NCBI RefSeq assembly: GCF_039545455.1
Contig: NZ_CP154467.1
Span: 372,001 to 436,000 of the forward strand
DNA length: 64,000 nt
Direction: 5' to 3'
Origin: Brucella sp. BE17
GTDB lineage: Bacteria; Pseudomonadota; Alphaproteobacteria; Rhizobiales; Rhizobiaceae
This document shows positions 8,067 through 17,506 of the stretch, piece by piece. The notes beneath the pieces were generated by a model. The model had not been told where the DNA came from and made no database searches. It saw only the letters and a list, made by a program, of their open reading frames with translations. Numbering within the stretch: position 1 is the first letter of the stretch; every line of letters starts with the position of its first letter. The position numbers and the translations under genes are program-made.

Positions 8067-9620
8067 ATGTCCAGAGCCAAGATTTTTAATTATCGCAAGG
8101 GTGTTGCAACGATTGCTATTTGCGCGGCGCTGGCCGGCGGGTTCGTTGTAACCGGGCCTTTGGGTGCGTTCAATCAAGCACGTGCTGAAGCCGTGCAAGT
8201 AACGCCCGCAGCCGTGCCCGGCTTTGCCGATCTGATTGAAAAGGTTCGCCCGACGGTCGTCAGTGTCCGTGTAAAGAAGGACGTTCAGGAAGCAGCTGAT
8301 CGCGGCGGTTCGCGCGCCTTTGGCGGTCCCGGCTTCGACCAGCTTCCCGACGATCATCCGTTGAAGCGCTTTTTCCGAGATTTCGGCATGGAACCACGCG
8401 GCGATGCGCGTCCTGACAAACGTCGTGGCCCCGGCAAGCGTCCCGGTGGTCGTCCAGGTCATGAACGACCCTTTGCGCAAGGCTCAGGCTTCTTCATTTC
8501 CGAAGACGGATATGTCGTCACCAACAATCACGTGGTTTCGGATGGCGATGCGTATAGCGTCGTTCTGGACGACGGCACCGAATTCGACGCCAAGCTGATC
8601 GGCACCGATCCGCGCACCGATCTGGCGGTGCTGAAAGTCGATGATGCCAAGCGCAAGTTTACCTATGTGGCGCTCGGCGATGACAGCAAGGTACGCGTTG
8701 GTGACTGGGTTGTCGCGGTCGGCAATCCGTTCGGTTTGGGTGGCACGGTGACATCGGGTATCGTTTCGGCGCGTGGTCGCGACATTGGGGCCGGTCCTTA
8801 CGACGATTTCATCCAGATTGATGCCGCCGTCAACAAGGGCAATTCCGGTGGTCCTGCCTTTAATCTCTCAGGTCAGGTGATCGGTATCAACACCGCTATT
8901 TTCTCGCCGTCGGGCGGCAGCGTCGGTATTGCCTTCGCCATTCCTGCGTCCACTGCCAGCCAAGTCGTTGATCAGCTGATCAAGAAGGGCTCGGTCGAGC
9001 GCGGCTGGATCGGCGTACAGATACAGCCTGTGACCAAGGATATTGCCGCATCGCTCGGTCTTGCCGAGGAAAAGGGCGCGATTGTCGCTTCCCCGCAAAA
9101 GGATGGACCGGCCGACAAGGCTGGTATCAAAGCAGGCGACGTGATCACCGCCGTCAACGGCGAGCCTGTACAAGATCCACGGGATCTGGCACGCAAGGTT
9201 GCAGCCATCAATCCGGGCGAGGATGCGGCCGTCACGCTTTGGCGCAAGAACAAGGCCGAAGAAGTCACGATGAAGATCGGCACTATGCCGGATGATCAGA
9301 AGCAGGCCAGTACACCTTCCGATAAAGGGCAGGGCGGATCGAACGGTGAAACGCTCGACAATTATGGTCTGACGGTTGTGCCTTCGGAGGAAGGCGACGG
9401 CGTGGTCGTCACCAATGTCGATCCGGACAGCGATGCAGCCGATCGTGGTATCCGTTCCGGTGACGTGATCGTCAGCGCCAACAATCAGACGGTCAAGAAC
9501 GCCAAGGATATAGACAAGGCGATTGAAGAAGCCTCCAAAGCGGGACGCAAGGCTGTTCTGTTACAGGTGCAAAGCAATGACCAAAGCCGCTTTGTGGCGC
9601 TTCCCATTGATCAGGGCTAA
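8067..9620 (+). CDS. degP: Periplasmic serine protease DegP/HtrA (Do family)
   Basis: This 517-residue exported protease/chaperone degrades misfolded envelope proteins. A signal peptide comes first (basic NYRKG, then a hydrophobic stretch to ARA-EA). The trypsin-like domain has catalytic His in VTNNHVVS, Asp in DPRTDLAVLK and Ser in GNSGGPAF. Two PDZ domains follow (about residues 300-390 and 430-510). Upstream of the catalytic His is a basic Gly/Pro/Arg-rich loop (DKRRGPGKRPGGRPGHERP), the Q-linker region of HtrA proteins. I chose ATG 8067 over ATG 8043 because AAGGAGAGATTA directly precedes it. It is followed at a 85-base distance by a two-component system, an arrangement shared with other Rhizobiales. 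The protein is similar to, but clearly not identical with, the classical Brucella HtrA as I remember it. Confidence 0.95.
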   Translation: MSRAKIFNYRKGVATIAICAALAGGFVVTGPLGAFNQARAEAVQVTPAAVPGFADLIEKVRPTVVSVRVKKDVQEAADRGGSRAFGGPGFDQLPDDHPLKRFFRDFGMEPRGDARPDKRRGPGKRPGGRPGHERPFAQGSGFFISEDGYVVTNNHVVSDGDAYSVVLDDGTEFDAKLIGTDPRTDLAVLKVDDAKRKFTYVALGDDSKVRVGDWVVAVGNPFGLGGTVTSGIVSARGRDIGAGPYDDFIQIDAAVNKGNSGGPAFNLSGQVIGINTAIFSPSGGSVGIAFAIPASTASQVVDQLIKKGSVERGWIGVQIQPVTKDIAASLGLAEEKGAIVASPQKDGPADKAGIKAGDVITAVNGEPVQDPRDLARKVAAINPGEDAAVTLWRKNKAEEVTMKIGTMPDDQKQASTPSDKGQGGSNGETLDNYGLTVVPSEEGDGVVVTNVDPDSDAADRGIRSGDVIVSANNQTVKNAKDIDKAIEEASKAGRKAVLLQVQSNDQSRFVALPIDQG

Positions 9621-9705
9621 ATCACAGGGCCATTGACAAGCTGTTCTGCCAGGCGGGAAACTGCCTGGTATCGCCTTATTCAAACAGGGTATTTATAGTG
9701 CGCGT

Positions 9706-10431
9706 ATGAAAATTCTCGTTATCGAAGACGACCGCGAAGCGGCCCGCTATCTGGAGAAGGCTTTTACTGAAGCTGGACATCTTGCCGACATCGCCGGTGA
9801 TGGAGAGACGGGTTATGCTTTAGCCGAGAACGGCAGCTATGACGTGATGGTCGTCGATCGCATGCTGCCCAAGCGTGACGGCCTTTCGGTCGTGGCCGGG
9901 TTGCGCGCCAAGGGCATGGAAACGCCGGTGTTGATCTTGTCAGCTTTGGGCGAAGTCGATGACCGCGTGACGGGTCTGCGCGCAGGCGGCGACGATTATC
10001 TGACAAAACCCTATGCATTTTCCGAACTGCTTGCGCGCGTGGAAGTGCTGCAACGCCGGTCCAGTCCGCGCGAGGCTGATACGATCTATCGCGTCGGCGA
10101 TCTTGAACTTGACCGGCTTGCGCATACTGCACGGCGTCAGGATATCGATATCACACTGCAACCACGCGAGTTCCGGCTTCTCGAATATCTCATGCGCCAT
10201 GCCGGGCAGGTTGTCACGCGCACCATGCTGCTTGAGAATGTTTGGGATTATCATTTCGATCCGCAGACCAATGTAATCGATGTGCATATTTCCCGCCTGC
10301 GCTCAAAAATCGAAAAAGGTTTTGATGTCCCGCTGCTGCATACAGTGCGGGGCGCAGGGTATATGCTCAAAGCCGGACGCGCCAAGCCGTCTGCCAAACC
10401 CTCTGATAAGATCTCTGGCAAGGCGGATTGA
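9706..10431 (+). CDS. Two-component response regulator, OmpR/PhoB family
   Basis: This 241-residue protein has a receiver domain with acidic residues E7/D8/D9, phospho-acceptor D51 in VVVDRMLPKRDG and K101 in YLTKPYAF, then a winged-helix DNA-binding domain (about 125-222) ending in HTVRGAGYMLKAG. A Lys/Ser-rich tail of about 18 residues (KPSAKPSDKISGK) is extra relative to a minimal family member. It overlaps the start of its kinase by one base (TGATG), so the pair is co-translated. The position after degP suggests an envelope or metal stress role, as with CopR/CusR-type regulators, but the signal is not known. No strong ribosome site is seen in front of ATG 9706. Confidence 0.85.
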   Translation: MKILVIEDDREAARYLEKAFTEAGHLADIAGDGETGYALAENGSYDVMVVDRMLPKRDGLSVVAGLRAKGMETPVLILSALGEVDDRVTGLRAGGDDYLTKPYAFSELLARVEVLQRRSSPREADTIYRVGDLELDRLAHTARRQDIDITLQPREFRLLEYLMRHAGQVVTRTMLLENVWDYHFDPQTNVIDVHISRLRSKIEKGFDVPLLHTVRGAGYMLKAGRAKPSAKPSDKISGKAD

Positions 10432-11846
10432 TGAGCCGGTTTGCAGCGCTCATGCGCACTACGGCAGTGCGCCTTACGGCTCTTTATCTGCTGCTGTTTG
10501 CGGTCGGTGCCGTGGCGCTGGTCTTTTATATGACCAATATGTCGGTTTCCATGCTCACGGGGCAAACGCAGGAAGCGCTGGGCGAGGAAGTCGCAAGTGT
10601 CGGCAAGGCTTATGCCCGCGGCGGTATCCCGCAACTGGTGCGCACGATCGATTATCGATCGCGCCAGCCGGGCGCCTATCTCTATCTCGTGGCAGATCCG
10701 GCGGGACGTATTCTTGCGGGCAATGTCGAGGATGTCGAGCCGGGTGTTCTAGACACCAATGGTATTGTAGAACGCGCCTTTTCCTATAAACGTTATGGCG
10801 ATCAGGGGACGGAAACCGAGCATCGCGCTGTTGCCGTGGTGATTGCACTCCCCAACGGCATGCGGCTTCTGGTCGGGCGCGATCTGGGTGAACCTGAACG
10901 CTTCCGCGATATCGTGCGCCGCTCCCTGATGCTAGCGCTCGGCATCATGGGGGCTGGCGCCTTCCTGATCTGGTTCTTTGTCGGACGCCGCGCGCTCAGG
11001 CGCATTGATGACGTATCACGCGCCTCGCAACGCATAATGGATGGCGATCTCACGGGCCGTCTGCCGGTCATTGGGTCCGGTGATGAATTCGATCGTCTTT
11101 CCGCCAATCTCAATGTCATGCTGGGGCGCATACTGGAGCTGAATGAGGGACTGAAACAGGTTTCCGATAATATTGCGCACGATCTCAAAACACCGCTGAC
11201 GCGATTGCGCAACCGTGCTGAGGAAGCGCTTTCCGGCAAGAAGGCGGGAGTTGAATATCGTGCGGCACTTGAAGACATTATTGGTGAATCCGATCAGCTG
11301 ATCCGCACATTCAGCGCGATCCTGATGATTTCCCGGCTTGAATCTGGCTATTCGACGGAAAACCTTGAGAATATGCCCGTGGCCCCCATCCTTCGCGATG
11401 TGGCGGAAATGTATGAGCCGGTCGGCGAGGATGCCGGTGTTACGCTGACGCTCGGCACACTTGACGAGGTGACACTGCATATCAACCGCGAGCTGATCGG
11501 TCAGACGGTCTCCAATCTGGTGGATAATGCCATCAAATATGCAGGCTGCGATGGCCATGAAGCATGTGTGACGCTTGCTATGGAGCGCGACAAGGATTTT
11601 GTGCGCATTGTCGTCGCCGATACTGGCCCCGGCATTCCCGAAGACAAGCGCGAGCAGGCGACCGAGCGGTTTGTACGCCTTGAAGAAAGCCGCACACAAC
11701 CGGGGTCTGGCCTCGGTTTAAGTCTTGCCAAGGCAGTTATGAAATTGCACGGTGGCGCGCTTCGACTGGAAAGCAGGCAAGATAATGCGTCCGGACTGCG
11801 TGCGGTTCTGGAGTTTCCGTTGCCTGCAGACGAAGGGCATTCATAA
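10431..11846 (+). CDS. Sensor histidine kinase of the degP-linked two-component system
   Basis: This 471-residue inner-membrane kinase has a first helix at about residues 12-34, a periplasmic domain of about 130 residues, and a second helix at about 165-185. A HAMP domain follows (about 186-238, with RRIDDVSRASQRIMDGDL), then HisKA with the acceptor His in DNIAHDLKTPL (H250) and a HATPase domain with NLVDNAIKYA, VADTGPGIPE and GSGLGLSLAKAV. It starts at ATG 10431, whose A is shared with the stop of the regulator. It belongs to the QseC/CusS-like group by layout. The ligand is unknown. glnE follows after only 14 bases, so the three genes may share a transcript. Confidence 0.88.
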   Translation: MSRFAALMRTTAVRLTALYLLLFAVGAVALVFYMTNMSVSMLTGQTQEALGEEVASVGKAYARGGIPQLVRTIDYRSRQPGAYLYLVADPAGRILAGNVEDVEPGVLDTNGIVERAFSYKRYGDQGTETEHRAVAVVIALPNGMRLLVGRDLGEPERFRDIVRRSLMLALGIMGAGAFLIWFFVGRRALRRIDDVSRASQRIMDGDLTGRLPVIGSGDEFDRLSANLNVMLGRILELNEGLKQVSDNIAHDLKTPLTRLRNRAEEALSGKKAGVEYRAALEDIIGESDQLIRTFSAILMISRLESGYSTENLENMPVAPILRDVAEMYEPVGEDAGVTLTLGTLDEVTLHINRELIGQTVSNLVDNAIKYAGCDGHEACVTLAMERDKDFVRIVVADTGPGIPEDKREQATERFVRLEESRTQPGSGLGLSLAKAVMKLHGGALRLESRQDNASGLRAVLEFPLPADEGHS

Positions 11847-11860
11847 AGGCGAGAGAGATC

Positions 11861-14803
11861 ATGGCGGCTGAGGATACAGGGACACTGTTTTTCGAGAGAA
11901 ATCTGCGGGCCCTTGAGCCGCTTAATGCCGAGCGAGCACAGTCCTTCTATACTGATCTGAGCGAGCGGGTTCTAGGAGCCGATTTGCCTGATGTCGCAGC
12001 TTTGCTGGAAAAACCGGAAGCCGCGAGCTTTCTTTCAGCCGTGCTCGATCTTTCGCCGTTCATTCGTGAAGCGCTTTTGCACCATCCCGCTATTTTAAGC
12101 CGTCTGGTTATAGTGCCGCCCGAAACGTGTTTGCGCCAAATTCTCTCTGAAACTGCTACATGCGGGGGGCAGGATGGTATGAGCGAAGCCGCGCTCATGA
12201 CGAGCCTCAGGCTTTTCAAGCGTGAAGCGCATGTGCTGATTGCGCTATGCGATCTGGCACATATTTTTGATACGCAAGCGACCACTGACTGGCTCACCGA
12301 TCTGGCGGAAGCCTGCACCGGGGCGGCGGTGCGTTTTCTGCTGCGCGATGCGGATCGTGCGGGCAAGATCGCGCTTGTCGACCGCGATGATCCTGAAAAG
12401 GAAAGCGGCTGGATCGTGCTTGGCATGGGCAAATTCGGCGCAAGGGAACTTAATTATTCGTCCGATATCGATTTGATCGTTTTCATCGACGAGATGCGCC
12501 CTGCCATTGGCGACGCTTACGAATGTGTCGATACGTTTTCACGTCTCACCAAGCGGCTGGTGCGCATTTTGCAGGACCGCACGGCGGATGGTTATGTGTT
12601 TCGCGTCGATCTGCGACTTCGTCCCGATCCCGGGTCAACGCCGCTGGCGATACCCGTGGGTGCTGCCCTTAATTATTATGAAGGTCGCGGTCAGAACTGG
12701 GAACGCGCCGCCATGATCAAGGCGCGGCCTGTGGCGGGAGACAGGGTGTCGGGTAATGCCGTGCTTGCGGAACTCTCCCCTTACGTCTGGCGCAAATATC
12801 TCGATTATGCGGCGATTGCCGATGTGCATTCCATCAAGCGGCAGATTCACGCCCATAAGGGCCATGGCGATATTGCCGTGCGCGGCCACAATGTGAAGCT
12901 TGGGCGCGGCGGCATTCGCGAAATCGAATTTTTCGTGCAGACGCAGCAATTGATTGCTGGCGGACGCTTTCCCGAATTGCGCGGCAACCAGACTGTGCCG
13001 ATGCTTTCGAAGCTGGCCGAGCGTGGCTGGATCACTGAGACGGCACGCGATGCTTTGGCGCGGCAATACTATTTTCTCCGCGATGTCGAACATCGTATCC
13101 AGATGATTGCCGATGAGCAGACCCATATCCTGCCCGAAGACGATGAAGGTTTTGCCCGTGTCGCACATATGATGGGCTATGCAGACCCTGCTGAATTCTC
13201 GCAAAAATTTCTCGATGCGTTGAAGGTCGTTGAAAAACACTATGCCGCCCTTTTCGAGCAGGCACCGGAGCTAGGAAGTTCTTGCGGCAATCTGGTTTTT
13301 ACCGGCGATGTCGATGATCCGGGCACTCTGGAAACTCTTTCGACCATGGGTTTTGAGCGTCCGAGCGATATCTGCCGCGTCATCCGCACATGGCATTTTG
13401 GTCGCTATCGCGCTACCCAATCAGCCGAAGCGCGTGAACGCCTGACGGAACTGACGCCCGCGCTGCTGCAAGCCTTTGCAGAGACCAAACGAGCTGATGA
13501 AGCGCTCATGCGTTTTGATGGGTTTCTGCAGGGTTTGCCTGCGGGTATCCAGCTTTTCAGCCTGCTGCAATCCAATCCCCGCCTTTTAAGCCTTCTTGTC
13601 ATGATTATGAGCGCAGCCCCACGCCTTGCCGAGATCATCACCCACAAGCCGCATGTCTTTGACGGGCTGCTCGATCCGGCCATCTTTTCCGAAGTTCCCA
13701 CCCGCGCCTATCTCGAAGAACGATTGCGGGTGTTTTTAGGCGCTGCGAGCGATTACGAGGAAGTGCTCGATCGTCTGCGCATCTTTGCCGCCGAGCATCG
13801 CTTTCTGATCGGTATCCGTCTTCTGACAAGTGCCATTGACGGCGTGCGGGCAGGCCGCGCCTTCTCCGATCTTGCCGAACTGATGATAGCTCGAGCGTTC
13901 GAGGCGGTGGAAGCCGAATTGCAGCGCCGCCATGGCAATGTCATGGGTGGCAAGGTGGCACTCCTTGCCATGGGCAAGCTTGGTAGTCGCGAACTCACAG
14001 CCGGTTCCGATGTTGATCTGATCCTGCTTTATGATCACGATGATGCGGTAGAGCAGACGGACGGTGAAAAGCCGCTCGCGCCCTCGCAATATTTTATCCG
14101 CCTGACCCAGCGGCTAATTGCAGCATTATCTGCGCCGACTGCCGAAGGCGTGCTTTATGAAGTTGATATGCGGCTGCGTCCGTCCGGCAATAAGGGGCCA
14201 GTCGCCACCCACATCGCATCCTTTGGCAAGTATCAGCGCAGCGAGGCCTGGACATGGGAGCATATGGCGCTGACCCGCGCGCGTGTCATCCATGCGGATG
14301 CGGATTTCAAAACCTTTATCGAGCGTGAAATCAACGCCATAATCACTATGCCACGCGATGATGCAAAGATCGCCCATGATGTGCGTGAGATGCGCCAGCT
14401 CATCGAACAGGAAAAGCCACCGCGCGATGACTGGGATTTCAAACTGAAACCCGGCGGCATTATCGATCTGGAATTCATTGCGCAATTTGCCGTTCTGGCT
14501 GGAAAGGTAAAAGCCGGTCAGCGATTACTTGCCACCGAAGAGGTTTTGGCCAATCTCGAACCCTCTTTTGCCGATCCGGCGAGCGTGGACGCACTTGTCG
14601 AGGCGCACCGCTTCTACACCAATCTGAGCCAGACGATCCGCCTCTGTCTCGGCCGTGATGCGGCCCGCGACGAATTCATTCCCGGCATGATCGATCTTTT
14701 GTGTCGTGCTGCTGAACTGCCCGATATTTCACGGGTCGATCATCAGCTGCACGAATTGGCCAAAAACGTCCGCGTTAGTTTTGAGGCGCTTGTCAAAACC
14801 TGA
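11861..14803 (+). CDS. glnE: Bifunctional glutamine synthetase adenylyltransferase/deadenylase
   Basis: This 980-residue cytosolic enzyme adds AMP to and removes it from glutamine synthetase in response to PII protein and glutamine. Two nucleotidyltransferase domains are visible, each with the G-S/D-x-D-x-D signature: the N-terminal (deadenylylating) one in GMGKFGARELNYSSDIDL (about residues 186-203) and the C-terminal (adenylylating) one in MGKLGSRELTAGSDVDLIL (about 704-722). A helical regulatory part links them. Length and order are normal. A GAGAGATC ribosome site precedes ATG 11861. Its stop (14801-14803) abuts the stop of the converging pleC gene, with no room for an intergenic terminator. 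Confidence 0.95.
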   Translation: MAAEDTGTLFFERNLRALEPLNAERAQSFYTDLSERVLGADLPDVAALLEKPEAASFLSAVLDLSPFIREALLHHPAILSRLVIVPPETCLRQILSETATCGGQDGMSEAALMTSLRLFKREAHVLIALCDLAHIFDTQATTDWLTDLAEACTGAAVRFLLRDADRAGKIALVDRDDPEKESGWIVLGMGKFGARELNYSSDIDLIVFIDEMRPAIGDAYECVDTFSRLTKRLVRILQDRTADGYVFRVDLRLRPDPGSTPLAIPVGAALNYYEGRGQNWERAAMIKARPVAGDRVSGNAVLAELSPYVWRKYLDYAAIADVHSIKRQIHAHKGHGDIAVRGHNVKLGRGGIREIEFFVQTQQLIAGGRFPELRGNQTVPMLSKLAERGWITETARDALARQYYFLRDVEHRIQMIADEQTHILPEDDEGFARVAHMMGYADPAEFSQKFLDALKVVEKHYAALFEQAPELGSSCGNLVFTGDVDDPGTLETLSTMGFERPSDICRVIRTWHFGRYRATQSAEARERLTELTPALLQAFAETKRADEALMRFDGFLQGLPAGIQLFSLLQSNPRLLSLLVMIMSAAPRLAEIITHKPHVFDGLLDPAIFSEVPTRAYLEERLRVFLGAASDYEEVLDRLRIFAAEHRFLIGIRLLTSAIDGVRAGRAFSDLAELMIARAFEAVEAELQRRHGNVMGGKVALLAMGKLGSRELTAGSDVDLILLYDHDDAVEQTDGEKPLAPSQYFIRLTQRLIAALSAPTAEGVLYEVDMRLRPSGNKGPVATHIASFGKYQRSEAWTWEHMALTRARVIHADADFKTFIEREINAIITMPRDDAKIAHDVREMRQLIEQEKPPRDDWDFKLKPGGIIDLEFIAQFAVLAGKVKAGQRLLATEEVLANLEPSFADPASVDALVEAHRFYTNLSQTIRLCLGRDAARDEFIPGMIDLLCRAAELPDISRVDHQLHELAKNVRVSFEALVKT

Positions 14804-17158
14804 TCAGGCGGCGTTGATGATCGTGTTCTGCTGGGCGATCAATACTGCCTTGCGATCGGGGATGCAGACGGAAACCACAGTGCCAACACCTTCGGTTGAG
14901 CGGATGCGCAGCCAGCCACCATGGAGTTCAGCCAGAGAGCGCGTGATGGCAAGGCCGAGGCCGGATCCGCTATGCGATTTGGTGAACTGGTTTTCCACCT
15001 GCTCAAAAGGCTGGCCGATCTTTCTGAGCGCCGATTTCGGTATGCCGACGCCGGTGTCCTGAATGGTCATGAACAATGCTGATCCCGCCTTGCGTGCACG
15101 GACGGTAATGTGACCGCTGTGCGAAGTAAATTTGACGGCATTGGAGAGAAGATTGATCAGCACCTGCTTGACCGCACGGCGGTCAGCCTGAAGGTGCATT
15201 CCATCCTCAATGCGCGTTTCAACGGTAATGTTCTTTTCATCCGCCTGCAGCGAGATCATGCGCACCGTCTCGCTGATCAGCGGGCAGAGATCGATTTCTT
15301 CGCGGTCAAGCGAGAAGTGACCCGCCTCGATCTTTGACATATCGAGAATGTCGTTGATCACGTTGAGCAGGAAGTTGCCGCTGGTGTGAATGTCGTTGAT
15401 ATACTCCTCATAGCGGTCCGAGCCGAGAGGCCCAAAAGTGCCAGCTTGTATCATTTCTGAGAAGCCGATGATGGCATTGAGCGGTGTGCGCAATTCGTGC
15501 GACATGTTGGCGAGGAATTCGGACTTGGCACGATTGGCGGCCTCTGCACGTTCCTTTTCCTGCGCGTATTTTCGTGCCAGTTCAGAAAGCTCACGCACCC
15601 GATCGCGTTCGCCCTTACGCGCAATGGACAGGTCGTGAATAGTTGCCATCAGGCGGCGTTCACTGTCCACCAGCCGTTCCTGATGCAGCTTCAACTGCGT
15701 AATGTCGGTGCCGATGGAAACAAGGCCGCCATCCTGCGTACGGCGTTCGTTGACTTGCAGCCAGCGGCCATCGCTCAGTTGGCGTTCAAAGGTTTGCCCA
15801 CCAGCGCGGTTATGCTCATTGGCCATCCTGCGCTCGAAGGTGAAGGGGCGCGTATGCGCATCGACTTCGTTGCGCGGCACACCTGGCTTCAGCGTCCAGA
15901 CCGGTAGGCCTGCATATTCGCTGAATTTGGAATTGGCCATCACGAGGCGGTTATTGGCATCCCACAGAATAAAAGCTTCCGAAATATTTTCGATGGCCTC
16001 GCGAATGCGCATATCGGCTTCTGCCGTCTGTTGCGCGAAGCGATGCTGCTCGCTCACATCGAAGGCAATGCCGACCAGATGTAGATCGCCCTCGCGGGCA
16101 ATATCGGCACGCACGCGCATCCACACCCATGAGCCGTCAGCGTGACGCATGCGGAACACGCGATCGACATGGGAAATATCGCCGGATGCCGCCTGCTCGG
16201 CGATGGCATAAAGATCACCGTCGTCCGGATTGATGATAGCCGTGACGTCGGCAAACGGAAGCACTGCGTCCTGCGCCTCATAGCCGAGCATTTCATACAT
16301 CGAGCGCGACCAGTAGATCCGCCCGCGCGCCATATCCCAGTCCCACAAGCCGCAGCGTCCACGCGCCAGCGCCAGATCGATGCGCCGTTGGATCTGTCCC
16401 GACAGATCGTCGGCCTCGCGTGCGCGTGCCGCTTGACTGAAATAGGCATAGAGAATGGCGAACATCACCCCGGTCGTGCCTGCAAACAGCGTGACATTGA
16501 GCGAGACGGCGCGGCGCCATTCAGAAAAAATGGTTTTCTCTGGCTCAACCGCAATGACCGAATAGGGCAGCGAAAGGGTTTTGGAAAGCGCACCATAAGC
16601 GGCTTCGCCCTTGAGTGTCACATTAAGAACGCCGGCGCGTTCGGCAAACAGGAACAGTGGCTGGGATTCGGCCAAAACCGTATCGACCTGTTTGCCGGTC
16701 ATGTCGGCTAGAGGACCGGATGCGGCGATGACTGCTGACTGGTTGTCGATAACGGCAACCGTCATGCCTTCAGATGACAGGCCACGTGTGCGAAATTCAG
16801 CAATCGTGTTGCGGATATCACTGGGGTCGATCCGTGCCCCGGTCTCCGTGCCGTTTGCCATCCGCTCGATCATTTGTGCCAAATTGGCGGTGGCGGCTGA
16901 CAAGCCCGCCTTGTGCTGCTGCTCGATGTCCTCGTGCCATGCCAGCATGGAAAAGGTGCGCGCCACGCCCAGAATAACCAGGAAGATAACGATAAGGGCG
17001 GGTACGAGACGGCGCAGGATGGGTTCAATAGAGATGAATTTACCATAGGCCGGACCGGCAAGAAGGCTGACATGGCCAGAGACCTTGCCCTTCTTTTTTT
17101 TCCGTCCGGGCGCACGATGCGACCCTGCCGGCGCGCCATACGCGTCGGTGCTTGCCAT
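14804..17158 (-). CDS. pleC: PAS-domain sensor histidine kinase/phosphatase, PleC-like
   Basis: This protein has 784 residues. After a basic N-terminus (RKKKKGK) come two membrane helices (about 47-70 and 221-242) with a periplasmic sensor region of about 150 residues between them. Then come two PAS domains (about 258-373 and 381-490), a coiled-coil stretch, HisKA with H554 in LANMSHELRTPLNA, and a HATPase domain (NLLSNAVKFT, DTGVGIPK, GSGLGLAITRSL). In Caulobacter and Rhizobiales, PleC controls phosphorylation of DivK and hence CtrA and cell polarity. The location next to degP-TCS-glnE matches the pleC locus of Sinorhizobium as I recall it, which is the main reason for the name; DivJ/PdhS-type kinases share the C-terminal part. 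ATG 17158 has GAGGGACA in front; a TTG at 17224 would add 22 residues. Confidence 0.75.
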   Translation of the reverse strand: MASTDAYGAPAGSHRAPGRKKKKGKVSGHVSLLAGPAYGKFISIEPILRRLVPALIVIFLVILGVARTFSMLAWHEDIEQQHKAGLSAATANLAQMIERMANGTETGARIDPSDIRNTIAEFRTRGLSSEGMTVAVIDNQSAVIAASGPLADMTGKQVDTVLAESQPLFLFAERAGVLNVTLKGEAAYGALSKTLSLPYSVIAVEPEKTIFSEWRRAVSLNVTLFAGTTGVMFAILYAYFSQAARAREADDLSGQIQRRIDLALARGRCGLWDWDMARGRIYWSRSMYEMLGYEAQDAVLPFADVTAIINPDDGDLYAIAEQAASGDISHVDRVFRMRHADGSWVWMRVRADIAREGDLHLVGIAFDVSEQHRFAQQTAEADMRIREAIENISEAFILWDANNRLVMANSKFSEYAGLPVWTLKPGVPRNEVDAHTRPFTFERRMANEHNRAGGQTFERQLSDGRWLQVNERRTQDGGLVSIGTDITQLKLHQERLVDSERRLMATIHDLSIARKGERDRVRELSELARKYAQEKERAEAANRAKSEFLANMSHELRTPLNAIIGFSEMIQAGTFGPLGSDRYEEYINDIHTSGNFLLNVINDILDMSKIEAGHFSLDREEIDLCPLISETVRMISLQADEKNITVETRIEDGMHLQADRRAVKQVLINLLSNAVKFTSHSGHITVRARKAGSALFMTIQDTGVGIPKSALRKIGQPFEQVENQFTKSHSGSGLGLAITRSLAELHGGWLRIRSTEGVGTVVSVCIPDRKAVLIAQQNTIINAA

Positions 17159-17506
17159 CTGATTGTCCCTCGTTAATTCCCTGCGAGTGTGTGATTCGAA
17201 AATGCCGCCTCCGAACAGGTTCAATGAATCAAAAGTGATTCGCGCTGTCCAGCGATTTCCTTAACGAAACGTAAAAAAGACAGTTCCAAAAAGGAGAATC
17301 TGTCATGAATCTCAAGCTCTTATCCGGAATCTGTTCGCGAGCCCTTCCTACTAACCGCATGAAAAGACTCATGAAAGCGAACGGCTGTAACATGACCCTT
17401 ACGCGCGAAGGCAAACGCATAGTTCAACCACTTTCCAACCGTAGCAGCACAGGCTGCATACGGAAGAAAAGGCTAAAACAGCATAATGGCATTTATGGGC
17501 CGCGAA
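17159..17506. other. pleC upstream region
   Basis: These 348 bases separate two minus-strand genes. They should hold the pleC promoter. TTAACGAAACGTAAA at 17261-17275 is one base away from the TTAA-N7-TTAA CtrA box. The small plus-strand open frames here have no ribosome site worth noting and no recognisable product. Confidence 0.4.
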
